A stretch of DNA of 20,093 bases. It comes from Candidatus Fermentithermobacillaceae bacterium (GTDB lineage: Bacteria; Bacillota; Sulfobacillia; Fermentithermobacillales; Fermentithermobacillaceae). A program made the translations under genes and the position numbers. The notes beneath the pieces are model-generated. The model searched no databases. It was not told where the DNA came from and saw only the letters and a list, made by a program, of their open reading frames with translations. Location: the NCBI GenBank assembly GCA_012842105.1, contig DUTL01000145.1:1-20093 (forward strand), in the 5' to 3' direction. This document shows positions 7,853 through 14,240 of this stretch, piece after piece. Every line of letters begins with the position of its first letter. Positions within the stretch are counted from its first letter, which is position 1.

Positions 7853-9139
7853 ATGAAGAATCTTGCTATCTGGGGTGGAAGGCCACTTAGCGGGAAAGTA
7901 TATTGTGACGGTGCCAAGAATGCTGCCCTGCCTGTGCTGGCAGGCGCACTTCTTATGGACAAATCTACAATATTGGAAGTACCTGATTTAGCAGATGTGA
8001 GAACTATGGTTGCGCTGCTAAGGGCCATTGGGGCGAATGTAAGGCGATCGCAAGGCGAGATATCCGTCAGCTCGCCAGGCTCACTTATTTGCGAAGCACC
8101 GTATGATCTCGTTCGCAAGATGAGAGCGTCTTTCCTTGTTATGGGGCCTCTTTTGGTACGTTGCGGCAAGGCTTCAATCCCGCTTCCCGGCGGGTGTGCA
8201 ATTGGCCAAAGGCCTGTGGATCTTCATCTTAAAGGGTTTGAAGCAATGGGAGCGCATATAGCTATTGACAAGGGCTTTGTTCACGCCAGTGCGCCCAATC
8301 TAAGGGGAGCCCAGATTTACCTTGACATTCCGTCGGTAGGTGCTACCGAAAACATTATGATGGCAGCTTGTTTGGCAATCGGAGAAACCATAATAGATAA
8401 TGCAGCTCAAGAGCCCGAAGTGGTAGATTTAGCCAATTTTTTGAATTCTGCAGGAGCCAGAATAAACGGCGCCGGAACTTCCAGAATACGAATCACCGGT
8501 GTAAAGCGGCTTTTGGGTACGACATATACCATTATTCCCGATAGGATCGAAGCTGCTACTTACTTGATTGCCGGAGCGATCACCCTGGGAAATGTTTGTG
8601 TAGGGAACATTATTCCCCTGCACTTAAAACCTGTACTGGCCAAGTTACAGGAATGTGGTTTTAGCATAATCGAAGGGAATAAGAGCGTAGAAATAAACGC
8701 GCCATTCAGGGCACAACCTGTGAACATCAAGACTCTTCCGTATCCCGGTTTTCCAACTGATGTTCAAGCCCCCTTTGTAAGTTTGTGTAGTCTAGGGCAA
8801 GGAACCAGCATCATATCTGAAACAGTGTTTGAAAACCGGTTTGCCCATGCTGAAGAATTGAGGCGCATGGGCGCCAAAATTCGGATTGAGGGTGCCAATG
8901 CAGTTATTGAAGGAGTTCCTAACCTGACCGGAGCGACAGTACAGGCCAGCGATTTAAGAGCAGGCGCCGCCCTGTGCCTGGCAGCCCTTGCAGCCCAGGG
9001 TGTGAGCTATGTAACAGGGTTAGAGCACGTTGAAAGAGGTTATGCAGGCTTTGCTGCAAAACTTCGTTCGCTTGGCGCACGTATCGCTGTTTTTGACGAG
9101 GCAATAGAACAGGCTTCAGGCTTTACCGCAAGAGGATAA
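7853..9139 (+). CDS. murA: UDP-N-acetylglucosamine 1-carboxyvinyltransferase MurA
   Basis: MurA transfers enolpyruvate from PEP to UDP-GlcNAc, the first committed step of peptidoglycan synthesis, in the cytoplasm. The 428 residues are full length. Catalytic and binding residues are visible: Lys22-Asn23 in GAKNAALP, Cys115 in LPGGCAIGQRPVD, and Asp303 in PTDVQAPF. Cys115 is the fosfomycin target, so the enzyme should be of the sensitive type. I chose ATG 7853 because TGAGGAG ends eight bases upstream; an in-frame TTG at 7838 overlaps that site. In Bacillus subtilis, murAA also precedes spoIID and follows the ATP synthase operon. Confidence 0.98.
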   Translation: MKNLAIWGGRPLSGKVYCDGAKNAALPVLAGALLMDKSTILEVPDLADVRTMVALLRAIGANVRRSQGEISVSSPGSLICEAPYDLVRKMRASFLVMGPLLVRCGKASIPLPGGCAIGQRPVDLHLKGFEAMGAHIAIDKGFVHASAPNLRGAQIYLDIPSVGATENIMMAACLAIGETIIDNAAQEPEVVDLANFLNSAGARINGAGTSRIRITGVKRLLGTTYTIIPDRIEAATYLIAGAITLGNVCVGNIIPLHLKPVLAKLQECGFSIIEGNKSVEINAPFRAQPVNIKTLPYPGFPTDVQAPFVSLCSLGQGTSIISETVFENRFAHAEELRRMGAKIRIEGANAVIEGVPNLTGATVQASDLRAGAALCLAALAAQGVSYVTGLEHVERGYAGFAAKLRSLGARIAVFDEAIEQASGFTARG

Positions 9140-9141
9140 CC

Positions 9142-9157
9142 TCAAGCATCTGCTTGA
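9142..9157 (+). terminator. Weak hairpin just after murA, possible terminator
   Basis: TCAAGCA (9142-9148) and TGCTTGA (9151-9157) are perfect inverted copies two bases apart, giving a practical 6-bp stem with a 4-base loop. It starts two bases after the murA stop and is followed by TTATTTG rather than a solid T run. It would be a weak intrinsic terminator or an attenuator limiting read-through into spoIID. The short, mostly A/T-containing stem keeps confidence low. Confidence 0.3.
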
Positions 9158-9172
9158 TTATTTGCCCCCTAA

Positions 9173-9201
9173 GAATAAATCTTAATATTCCTCAATAGTA
9201 A
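9173..9201 (+). promoter_or_regulatory. Possible sigma-E-type promoter of spoIID
   Basis: GAATAAAT (9173-9180) resembles the sigma-E -35 element, and AATAGTAA (9194-9201), 13 bases later, weakly resembles CATACA-T. The position, 30-58 bases before the spoIID start, is right, and spoIID is sigma-E-dependent in Bacillus. The -10 match is poor, so this is a suggestion only. Confidence 0.22.
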
Positions 9202-9230
9202 TCAAAAAAGGTCTTTGGAGGAAAACAATA

Positions 9231-10217
9231 ATGAAAAAGGCCTTCTTTGGTCTTCTGTTTATTTTCGGATTGCTGGCCGGGCTGTTGGCTGCCCGCCATA
9301 TTGAGCCAGCTCCCTCAAACCTGCCCCTGCCGGCAGGCACAGGTTATCCCATTCTCAAGATAGACGTGTTCTACGAACCTGAAAACACAGTGATAAGCAT
9401 GGATCTGGAGGATTACGTCAGGAATGTGGTTGCTTCTGAAATGCCTGCCTCTTTTCATCCTGAAGCGCTTAAAGCCCAGGCGGTCCTTGCGCGAACATAT
9501 GCCGTCAGGAAAATGCAGGTATTTGGAGGGGCCCCGTCCTTGCCGGGAAAGGCTGACGTCACGTCAAACCCTGCCAAAGACCAGGCTTGGAATCCTGAAC
9601 AGGTCATCAAAGAACGTTGGGGAATCATTGGGGCCTGGCTGAACTGGCCAAAGATAGAAAGGGCCGTCAGGGAAACCCAGGGCTTGATTTTGACCTACAA
9701 GGGGATGCCTGCCGAAGCGGTATACCATTCTACTTGCGGGGGGATGACTGAGGCCGCAAAAGACGTATGGGGCAATGACGTAGAATACCTGCAAAGCGTA
9801 GCCTGCAGCTATTGTGTTTCCTCGCCTCACTACAAGGTTGCCAAGGTAATCCTGTCCTCCAGGGCCATATCTGATTCCATGGGCCGGCTGGGGATAAGCG
9901 TCCCGGCATCGAGAGTTTCTCAAACAGGGGCCCTGGCTGTTACTTCGTTATCACCTACAGGCCGCATAAAGCAGATTTCGGTCAACGGAAAGGCAATAAG
10001 AGGAGTAGAATTCAGATCTGCGCTTGAACTCAAGTCCACAAAATTCACCTGGGCGGTACAAGGTGACAATATCGTGTTCCAGGTTGCAGGCTACGGGCAC
10101 GGTGTGGGCCTGTGCCAATATGGCGCTGACGGCGCCGCTAAAGCGGGCAGGAACTTCCTTGAGATTCTGGCTCATTACTATCCGGGTACCGCTGCGGCTC
10201 AAATTTTCACAGAATAA
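9231..10217 (+). CDS. spoIID: Stage II sporulation protein D (lytic transglycosylase)
   Basis: SpoIID is a membrane-anchored mother-cell enzyme that cleaves peptidoglycan glycan strands during forespore engulfment, working with SpoIIM and SpoIIP. The 328-residue protein starts with a signal anchor (residues 4-21). The SpoIID core includes DYVRNVVASEMP with the probable catalytic Glu70 (Glu88 in Bacillus), then ALKAQAVLARTYA and the substrate-groove segment HSTCGGMTEAAKDVWG. It ends with GYGHGVGLCQYGADG and AHYYPG. Cys169, Cys192 and Cys195 are candidate metal or disulfide residues; clostridial SpoIID has been reported to bind zinc through cysteines in this region. The ATG start has GGAGGA eight bases upstream. 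Confidence 0.97.
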   Translation: MKKAFFGLLFIFGLLAGLLAARHIEPAPSNLPLPAGTGYPILKIDVFYEPENTVISMDLEDYVRNVVASEMPASFHPEALKAQAVLARTYAVRKMQVFGGAPSLPGKADVTSNPAKDQAWNPEQVIKERWGIIGAWLNWPKIERAVRETQGLILTYKGMPAEAVYHSTCGGMTEAAKDVWGNDVEYLQSVACSYCVSSPHYKVAKVILSSRAISDSMGRLGISVPASRVSQTGALAVTSLSPTGRIKQISVNGKAIRGVEFRSALELKSTKFTWAVQGDNIVFQVAGYGHGVGLCQYGADGAAKAGRNFLEILAHYYPGTAAAQIFTE

Positions 10218-10224
10218 AGCCGGG

Positions 10225-10282
10225 TATTATTGCCTGTGTAACGAATGCCTCCGCCAAATTATGGCAATAATATTGCCGGAGG
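10225..10282 (+). promoter_or_regulatory. Structured spoIID-spoIIQ intergenic RNA covering the spoIIQ ribosome site
   Basis: Two sets of pairings coexist in the 72-base gap. CCTCCG (10248-10253) is complementary to CGGAGG (10277-10282), which is the Shine-Dalgarno of the next gene. Next to it, GCAAT (10264-10268) can pair with ATTGC (10272-10276). In addition TATTATTGCC (10225-10234) is a perfect 10-base complement of GGCAATAATA (10263-10272), extendable by two G-U pairs. The 10-base stem excludes the small hairpin but can coexist with the anti-SD stem as an H-type pseudoknot. The function is unknown; translational control of spoIIQ is the inference. Confidence 0.5.
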
Positions 10283-10289
10283 TGTTCTT

Positions 10290-11090
10290 ATGCAGGCTGA
10301 TGAGAGTAAGCAGCTGAAAGACGGCAAGTTCCGTGTGTTTCTCGTAAAGGCCAAGCACTATTTCAATTCAAGAACTTTTACAAGTACCGGCAAGGGGCTT
10401 TTGATTGTTGGCTGTTGTGTCCTTTTATTCAGTACAGGAGTCTTTCTTGGGTTGCGGGCGAGTTTCACAGGCGGCTCACCTTCCGGTGTGTATAAACCTG
10501 ACGGCCCTGGGGCCTATGGCTTGGATGCTTTCACCGCTTCAGAACAAAGCCCGCCCGGTGGCGAAAACGAACCCGGCTCCGGCCAAGCCTACCTTGAACA
10601 GGAAACCTCCGCAAACCCGCCTCACTCAGAGATTGAAGGTTCAAGCCTTGTACATGCAGGTGAACCGCTTCAGGATGATTCCGAGGCGAATCAGAATAGC
10701 GGATCCGAGGTCAACGAGCCTTTCACCCTGGGTGGAATCATTATGCCGGCTTCAGGGCAAATTATAAGGCGGCCCGGCTGGTTCTATTCGGAAGAGCTGG
10801 GCGACTGGCGTTACTACCCCGGGGTAGAAATCGCAACTACTCCGGGGACCGAGGTAAGAGCCGCCGGTTCCGGGGTAATCAAGAGAATTTACCGGGATGA
10901 AGACTTTGGCGTGGTGATTGCATTAGGCCACGGAGACAGGTACGAGAGTCGCTATGGAAGGGTATCCTGTTCAGGATTGGTCCCGGGGCAGCAGGTGTCT
11001 AAAGGAGAAACCATTGGGTGGGCTGCTGAAAACATTCTTCACTTTGAACTGCTTAACGACAATGAAGCAGTGGACCCCCTGGATTTCTAA
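10290..11090 (+). CDS. spoIIQ: SpoIIQ-like forespore protein, degenerate M23/LytM domain
   Basis: SpoIIQ is a single-pass forespore membrane protein whose outer LytM domain pairs with mother-cell SpoIIIAH across the engulfing membranes. I chose ATG 10290 (266 aa) because GGAGG sits seven bases upstream; an in-frame ATG at 10245 has no ribosome site. Residues 36-56 form one membrane span. A Pro/Glu/Ser-rich linker follows to about residue 145, then the M23 fold. The metalloenzyme residues are mostly gone: HxGxD reads YPGVE (Tyr176, Glu180), YxHL reads YGRV (Arg224), and HLHFE reads ILHFE with only the second His kept. It is therefore predicted not to be a peptidase, as in B. subtilis SpoIIQ. 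The gene follows spoIID and precedes spoIIID. Confidence 0.87.
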   Translation: MQADESKQLKDGKFRVFLVKAKHYFNSRTFTSTGKGLLIVGCCVLLFSTGVFLGLRASFTGGSPSGVYKPDGPGAYGLDAFTASEQSPPGGENEPGSGQAYLEQETSANPPHSEIEGSSLVHAGEPLQDDSEANQNSGSEVNEPFTLGGIIMPASGQIIRRPGWFYSEELGDWRYYPGVEIATTPGTEVRAAGSGVIKRIYRDEDFGVVIALGHGDRYESRYGRVSCSGLVPGQQVSKGETIGWAAENILHFELLNDNEAVDPLDF

Positions 11091-11124
11091 GCGAAGGCAA
11101 TTAGTCAGTGAACGGGCACTTGGT

Positions 11125-11152
11125 TCATGATTTCCCCGTGCTTGCATATATA
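11125..11152 (+). promoter_or_regulatory. Possible sigma-E-type promoter of spoIIID
   Basis: TCATGATT (11125-11132) and CATATATA (11145-11152) resemble the -35 and -10 elements of sigma-E promoters, with a 12-base spacer that is slightly short. The predicted start near 11160 gives a leader of about 25 bases. spoIIID is sigma-E-dependent in Bacillus, which supports the placement, but the match is approximate. Confidence 0.33.
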
Positions 11153-11185
11153 TTACCGTAACATCCCACTAAGGGGGACACTTGC

Positions 11186-11437
11186 ATGAATGAAACGATA
11201 TGGAAACGCGCCATTGAAATTGGCGAATACATTAAGGATACTCAGTCCACGGTTCGTGAAGCTGCCCGCATCTTTGGGGTTTCCAAGAGTACTGTGCACA
11301 AGGATGTTACAGAACGATTGCCCAAAATTCGCCCGCAATTGGCCAAACTTGTGCGTGAAATATTAGACGTGAATAAAGCTGAAAGACACATCAGGGGAGG
11401 AGAAGCCACCAAGAGGAAATATCAAAAAGCCACCTGA
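11186..11437 (+). CDS. spoIIID: Sporulation transcriptional regulator SpoIIID
   Basis: SpoIIID is a small DNA-binding protein that reshapes mother-cell transcription after sigma-E activation. The 83-residue length is typical. A helix-turn-helix spans about residues 22-41 (TVREAARIFGVSKSTVHKDV), and the conserved start region IWKRAIEIGEYI precedes it. The C-terminal tail is basic (HIRGGEATKRKYQK), as in the family, where it adds DNA contacts. The ATG start has AAGGGGG eight bases upstream. It is followed by mbl, as in Bacillus subtilis. Confidence 0.97.
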   Translation: MNETIWKRAIEIGEYIKDTQSTVREAARIFGVSKSTVHKDVTERLPKIRPQLAKLVREILDVNKAERHIRGGEATKRKYQKAT

Positions 11438-11468
11438 TTCAGTTTTGGCTGGCCGAATTTGCCACTTT

Positions 11469-11497
11469 TAGAAGGAACTTAGCGGTTTTCGTAGAAT
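11469..11497 (+). promoter_or_regulatory. Possible sigma-A promoter of mbl
   Basis: TAGAAT (11492-11497) matches the -10 consensus at five of six positions, and TAGAAG (11469-11474) lies 17 bases upstream as a poor -35. The predicted start near 11504 falls inside the dyad at 11496-11511. An own promoter would let mbl be expressed in growing cells independently of spoIIID. Support is modest. Confidence 0.28.
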
Positions 11498-11511
11498 TAC
11501 TGCGTAGTAAT
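11496..11511 (+). repeat. Perfect dyad ATTACT-gcgt-AGTAAT upstream of mbl
   Basis: Two perfect 6-base arms flank a 4-base centre, 20 bases before the mbl start. The dyad overlaps the end of the candidate -10 element and the predicted transcription start, a position typical of an operator. It could equally be a small RNA hairpin. No binding protein can be named. Confidence 0.45.
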
Positions 11512-11531
11512 GTATTTTGGGGTGGCTTTGT

Positions 11532-12548
11532 GTGATAGGTGGCAGAAATGTAGGGATCGACCTGGGAACTTGCTCCGTATTGGTGTTTGTTTCCGGCAAA
11601 GGCATTGTTCTGAGAGAGCCTTCGGTAATCGCCAGGCATGTCGAAACCAGGGAAGTTTTGGCAGTAGGCAAAGAGGCCAGGAGGATGGTTGGCAGGACGC
11701 CCGGAAGCATTGTGACGGTAAACCCTCTTATGGAGGGTGTCATCAATGATATTGAGGTTACCGAGATAATGCTCCGGCACTTTTTGCGTAAGAGCCTGGG
11801 TTCAACCTTTGTATTTAAGCCTACGCTTCTTTTGTGCGTACCCGCGGCAGTTACTTCCGTAGAGAGAAGGGCAGTGCTTCAAGCAGGGCTGGCAGCAGGA
11901 GGCAGGCGGGTATATTTGATTGAAGAACCTCTTGCAGCGGCACTTGGCGCAGGTATAGACATAACGGCCCCCAGAGGGCATATGATAGTTGACATTGGCG
12001 GAGGAACCACAGACATAGCAGTGCTTTCTCTGAACGGAATAGTCACAGGCACCTCTACCCGCATAGGGGGCAACGCGTTTGACGATGCCATTATCAGGCA
12101 TATAAGAAGAGAGTATACGATTTTCATAGGCGAGTCTACAGCAGAGCAGGCAAAAATGGCCGTTGGGTCAGCCCATGCCGAAGCAAACGAAACTTGCAGG
12201 TATGAAGTTAGAGGCAGAGACGCAATCACAGGGCTCCCCAGAAGCGTAACCGTGGGTTCTGCAGACTTGAGGGCCGCTTTGAGGGAGTCGCTTGACCTGA
12301 TTTCTTACGCAATCAGGCAGGTTTTGGACCGTACCCCTCCGGAACTCTTAGGGGACATTATCGACAGAGGCATCATTCTTACAGGCGGGGGCGCACTTCT
12401 GAAAGGTATGGCTGAGCTGGTAAAAGATGATACCGGTTTGCCTGCCCATGTAGCTGAAGACCCTATTTCATGTGTTGCAAGGGGTACTATGATAGCCCTT
12501 GAAAACTTCGACCTCTACAAAGAACACATTGAAGGCCTCACCCATTAA
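11532..12548 (+). CDS. mbl: MreB/Mbl family cell-shape actin
   Basis: This bacterial actin forms membrane-bound filaments that organise lateral wall synthesis. It has 338 residues from the GTG at 11532. The ATPase signatures are phosphate-1 GIDLGT (8-13), phosphate-2 IVDIGGGTTD (152-161) and the adenosine motif GIILTGGGALLKGM (280-293). The block VLAVGKEARRMVGRTPG is diagnostic of MreB proteins. The assignment to Mbl rests mainly on its place after spoIIID and before flhO, as in B. subtilis. I preferred GTG 11532, with GGGGTGG six bases upstream, to the in-frame TTG at 11517, which overlaps that site. The usual GTAN after IDL reads GTCS, a small deviation near the phosphate loop. Confidence 0.93.
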   Translation: MIGGRNVGIDLGTCSVLVFVSGKGIVLREPSVIARHVETREVLAVGKEARRMVGRTPGSIVTVNPLMEGVINDIEVTEIMLRHFLRKSLGSTFVFKPTLLLCVPAAVTSVERRAVLQAGLAAGGRRVYLIEEPLAAALGAGIDITAPRGHMIVDIGGGTTDIAVLSLNGIVTGTSTRIGGNAFDDAIIRHIRREYTIFIGESTAEQAKMAVGSAHAEANETCRYEVRGRDAITGLPRSVTVGSADLRAALRESLDLISYAIRQVLDRTPPELLGDIIDRGIILTGGGALLKGMAELVKDDTGLPAHVAEDPISCVARGTMIALENFDLYKEHIEGLTH

Positions 12549-12572
12549 CGCAAAGGTTTTTCCCAAACCCTC

Positions 12573-12599
12573 TAATTAGTTTTTCCTCCAGGCCGATAA
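12573..12599 (+). promoter_or_regulatory. Sigma-D (sigma-28) flagellar promoter for flhO-flhP
   Basis: TAAT (12573-12576) and GCCGATAA (12592-12599) are separated by exactly 15 bases. They match the sigma-D consensus TAAA-N15-GCCGATAT at three of four and seven of eight positions. The site lies 21 bases before the flhO start and after the mbl stop, so it separates flagellar transcription from the sporulation and shape genes. FlgM, the matching anti-sigma factor, is encoded in the same window. Confidence 0.75.
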
Positions 12600-12619
12600 A
12601 GCTCAAGGGGGATTCTTAT

Positions 12620-13357
12620 TTGATTAGAGGTATTCTGTCAGCTGCTACGGCAATGAGGGCACAGGTACTTAACCAGGAGGTAATTGCGAACAACCTTGCC
12701 AACGCTGATACTGTAGCATATCAAAAAGACAAAGCCGTCTTTCAAAGCTTCAATGATGTTTTGATGTACAGGTTTGACCGCTTTTCTCAAAGGTCTATTG
12801 GGGGATATACAGGCGGTGCAGTAGTTCATGATATTGCCACCTTGAGCAGTGTGGGGGCAATTGAAACCACATATAACCCTCTGGATATTGCTTTACCCCA
12901 GGGCGCTTACCTGGGCGTTGAAACTCCGGCAGGCACAAGGTATACACGCATGGGAAACATACGGGAGGGCGACGGTTACCTAACTGTCAGCGGATACAGG
13001 GTATTGGGCAGCAATGGGGCGATTCAGGTTGAGGCCGGCAAAACCTACAGCATTTCCGATGACGGAAACGTATTTGCAGACGGCCAAACAATAGACACGC
13101 TGTCGGTGTTTTCATTTTCAGGCGGCCCAACCCCGGCCAAGGAGGGTGATAACCTTTTTCGGGTAGCCGGCGGGGTTGCTAACCTTATTGATGCTCCCAG
13201 GCTGTTGGTTGGGGTTCTTGAAAAGTCCACAGTTGACCCTGTGTCTGAAATGGTAAGCCTCATTTCTTCTATGAGGGCATATGAAGCAGCCCAGAGAGCC
13301 CTTCGTTCTCACGATGAGACTCTTGAGCAGGCTGTTAACCGGGTCGGAAGGGTATAG
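12620..13357 (+). CDS. flgF: Flagellar basal-body rod protein, FlgF/FlhO type
   Basis: This is a proximal rod component of the flagellum, exported through the flagellar type III apparatus and called FlhO in Bacillus. Its 245 residues contain the N-terminal rod signature (IRGILSAATAMRAQ, then NNLANADTVAYQKD) and the C-terminal helix motif VSEMVSLISSMRAYEAAQ. Both are shared by rod, hook and hook-associated proteins and form the coiled axial core. The start is TTG 12620 with AAGGGGGA seven bases upstream. It differs from the next gene in a shorter variable middle and a less FlgG-like C-terminus, which fits FlgF. Confidence 0.92.
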   Translation: MIRGILSAATAMRAQVLNQEVIANNLANADTVAYQKDKAVFQSFNDVLMYRFDRFSQRSIGGYTGGAVVHDIATLSSVGAIETTYNPLDIALPQGAYLGVETPAGTRYTRMGNIREGDGYLTVSGYRVLGSNGAIQVEAGKTYSISDDGNVFADGQTIDTLSVFSFSGGPTPAKEGDNLFRVAGGVANLIDAPRLLVGVLEKSTVDPVSEMVSLISSMRAYEAAQRALRSHDETLEQAVNRVGRV

Positions 13358-13383
13358 CTCCCGGGCGTTTCGAGGATGTAGAA

Positions 13384-13461
13384 ATGAGGAATCGGTGTTT
13401 CCACGTTGGGTCTGAGAAAGTTAGGTCTGAGAATGTGGCGAAAGGGGTTGGCCGAAAATGA
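13384..13461 (+). CDS. Possible 25-codon leader ORF overlapping flhP start
   Basis: A short ATG frame with GAGG eight bases upstream runs through the flgF-flgG gap. It ends at a TGA that overlaps the flgG ATG (ATGA), the classic layout for translational coupling. It encodes a basic, Lys/Arg-rich 25-residue peptide that includes two related five-residue units (VGSEK, VRSEN) from the tandem DNA repeat. No homolog is recognised, and the frame may be accidental. Confidence 0.2.
   Translation: MRNRCFHVGSEKVRSENVAKGVGRK
13406..13435 (+). repeat. Tandem 15-bp direct repeat between flhO and flhP
   Basis: TTGGGTCTGAGAAAG is followed immediately by TTAGGTCTGAGAATG, matching at 13 of 15 positions. It lies 22 bases before the flgG start and just upstream of its ribosome site GAAAGGGG. 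It may be a recent slippage duplication or a paired protein-binding site. Confidence 0.6.
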
Positions 13462-14219
13462 TAAGGGCTTTGTGGTCGGGAGCGACAGGGATGGCAGCCC
13501 AGCAGTTCAATATAGATAACATTTCCAATAACCTTGCAAATGTGAACACTGCAGGCTTCAAAAGACAGCGGGTCGAGTTCCAGGACCTTTATTATCAAAA
13601 CCTCATGGTTGGCGGAACCGGTGTAGCATCTGTGGGCAGCGGCGTTCGTGTAGGAGGCACTCAAAGAGATTTCCGGCAGGGCCCCCTGGAAAGGTCTGAC
13701 GATCCTTTGTCGCTTGCCATTGAAGGAGAAGGTTTCTTTACGGTATTAGGTGCAGACGGGGGCCGGCACTATACCCGTGACGGTTCCTTCAGGTTGGACA
13801 GCCAGGGCAGGTTAGTGACTTCGACAGGGTATCCCGTGAGCATCCGGGGCGGGAGCGCCATTCCAAGAGGCATTGAAGAGCTGGGCATAGACAAGTTAGG
13901 CGTAATCAGGGGTAAGGCAAATGGCTCCTTCCAGGAGCTAGGGCAAATCGCACTTACAATGTTTGCCAATCCATCAGGCCTGCAGGCCATGGGGTCCAAC
14001 CTTTACCGTGAAACGCCTCAGTCCGGGCCGGCGACACAGGTGGAACCCGGGCAGCAAGGCGCGGGGCTCATTCTGTCAGGTTACATAGAAAAAGCTAACG
14101 TAGAAATTGTTACTGAAATGGTAAACCTCATCGTTGCGCAAAGAGTTTTTGAACTCAACTCCAAATCAGTCGAGACTGCCGACCAGATGTGGGCAATTGC
14201 CAACAATATCAGGCGCTAA
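13458..14219 (+). CDS. flgG: Flagellar basal-body rod protein, FlgG/FlhP type
   Basis: This is the distal rod protein, called FlhP in Bacillus, 253 residues long. The N-terminal signature ALWSGATGMAAQQFNIDNIS, followed by NNLANVNTAGFKRQRVEFQD, is strongly FlgG-like. The C-terminal helix reads GYIEKANVEIVTEMVNLIVA and then QRVFELNSKSVETADQMW, also classic FlgG. The central region carries the FlgE/F/G domain. The ATG start has GAAAGGGG about ten bases upstream. It is 21 bases from the next gene and is probably co-transcribed with flgF from the sigma-D promoter. Confidence 0.95.
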   Translation: MIRALWSGATGMAAQQFNIDNISNNLANVNTAGFKRQRVEFQDLYYQNLMVGGTGVASVGSGVRVGGTQRDFRQGPLERSDDPLSLAIEGEGFFTVLGADGGRHYTRDGSFRLDSQGRLVTSTGYPVSIRGGSAIPRGIEELGIDKLGVIRGKANGSFQELGQIALTMFANPSGLQAMGSNLYRETPQSGPATQVEPGQQGAGLILSGYIEKANVEIVTEMVNLIVAQRVFELNSKSVETADQMWAIANNIRR

Positions 14220-14240
14220 ACTGAAACAGGGGAGTAATCT

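Noticed and set aside
9564..9923. A 119-residue minus-strand frame opposite spoIID
   Set aside because: It is a shadow of the conserved SpoIID core.
10245..10289. Longer spoIIQ start at ATG 10245
   Set aside because: It has no ribosome site, and the segment is better explained as the structured leader of the start at 10290.
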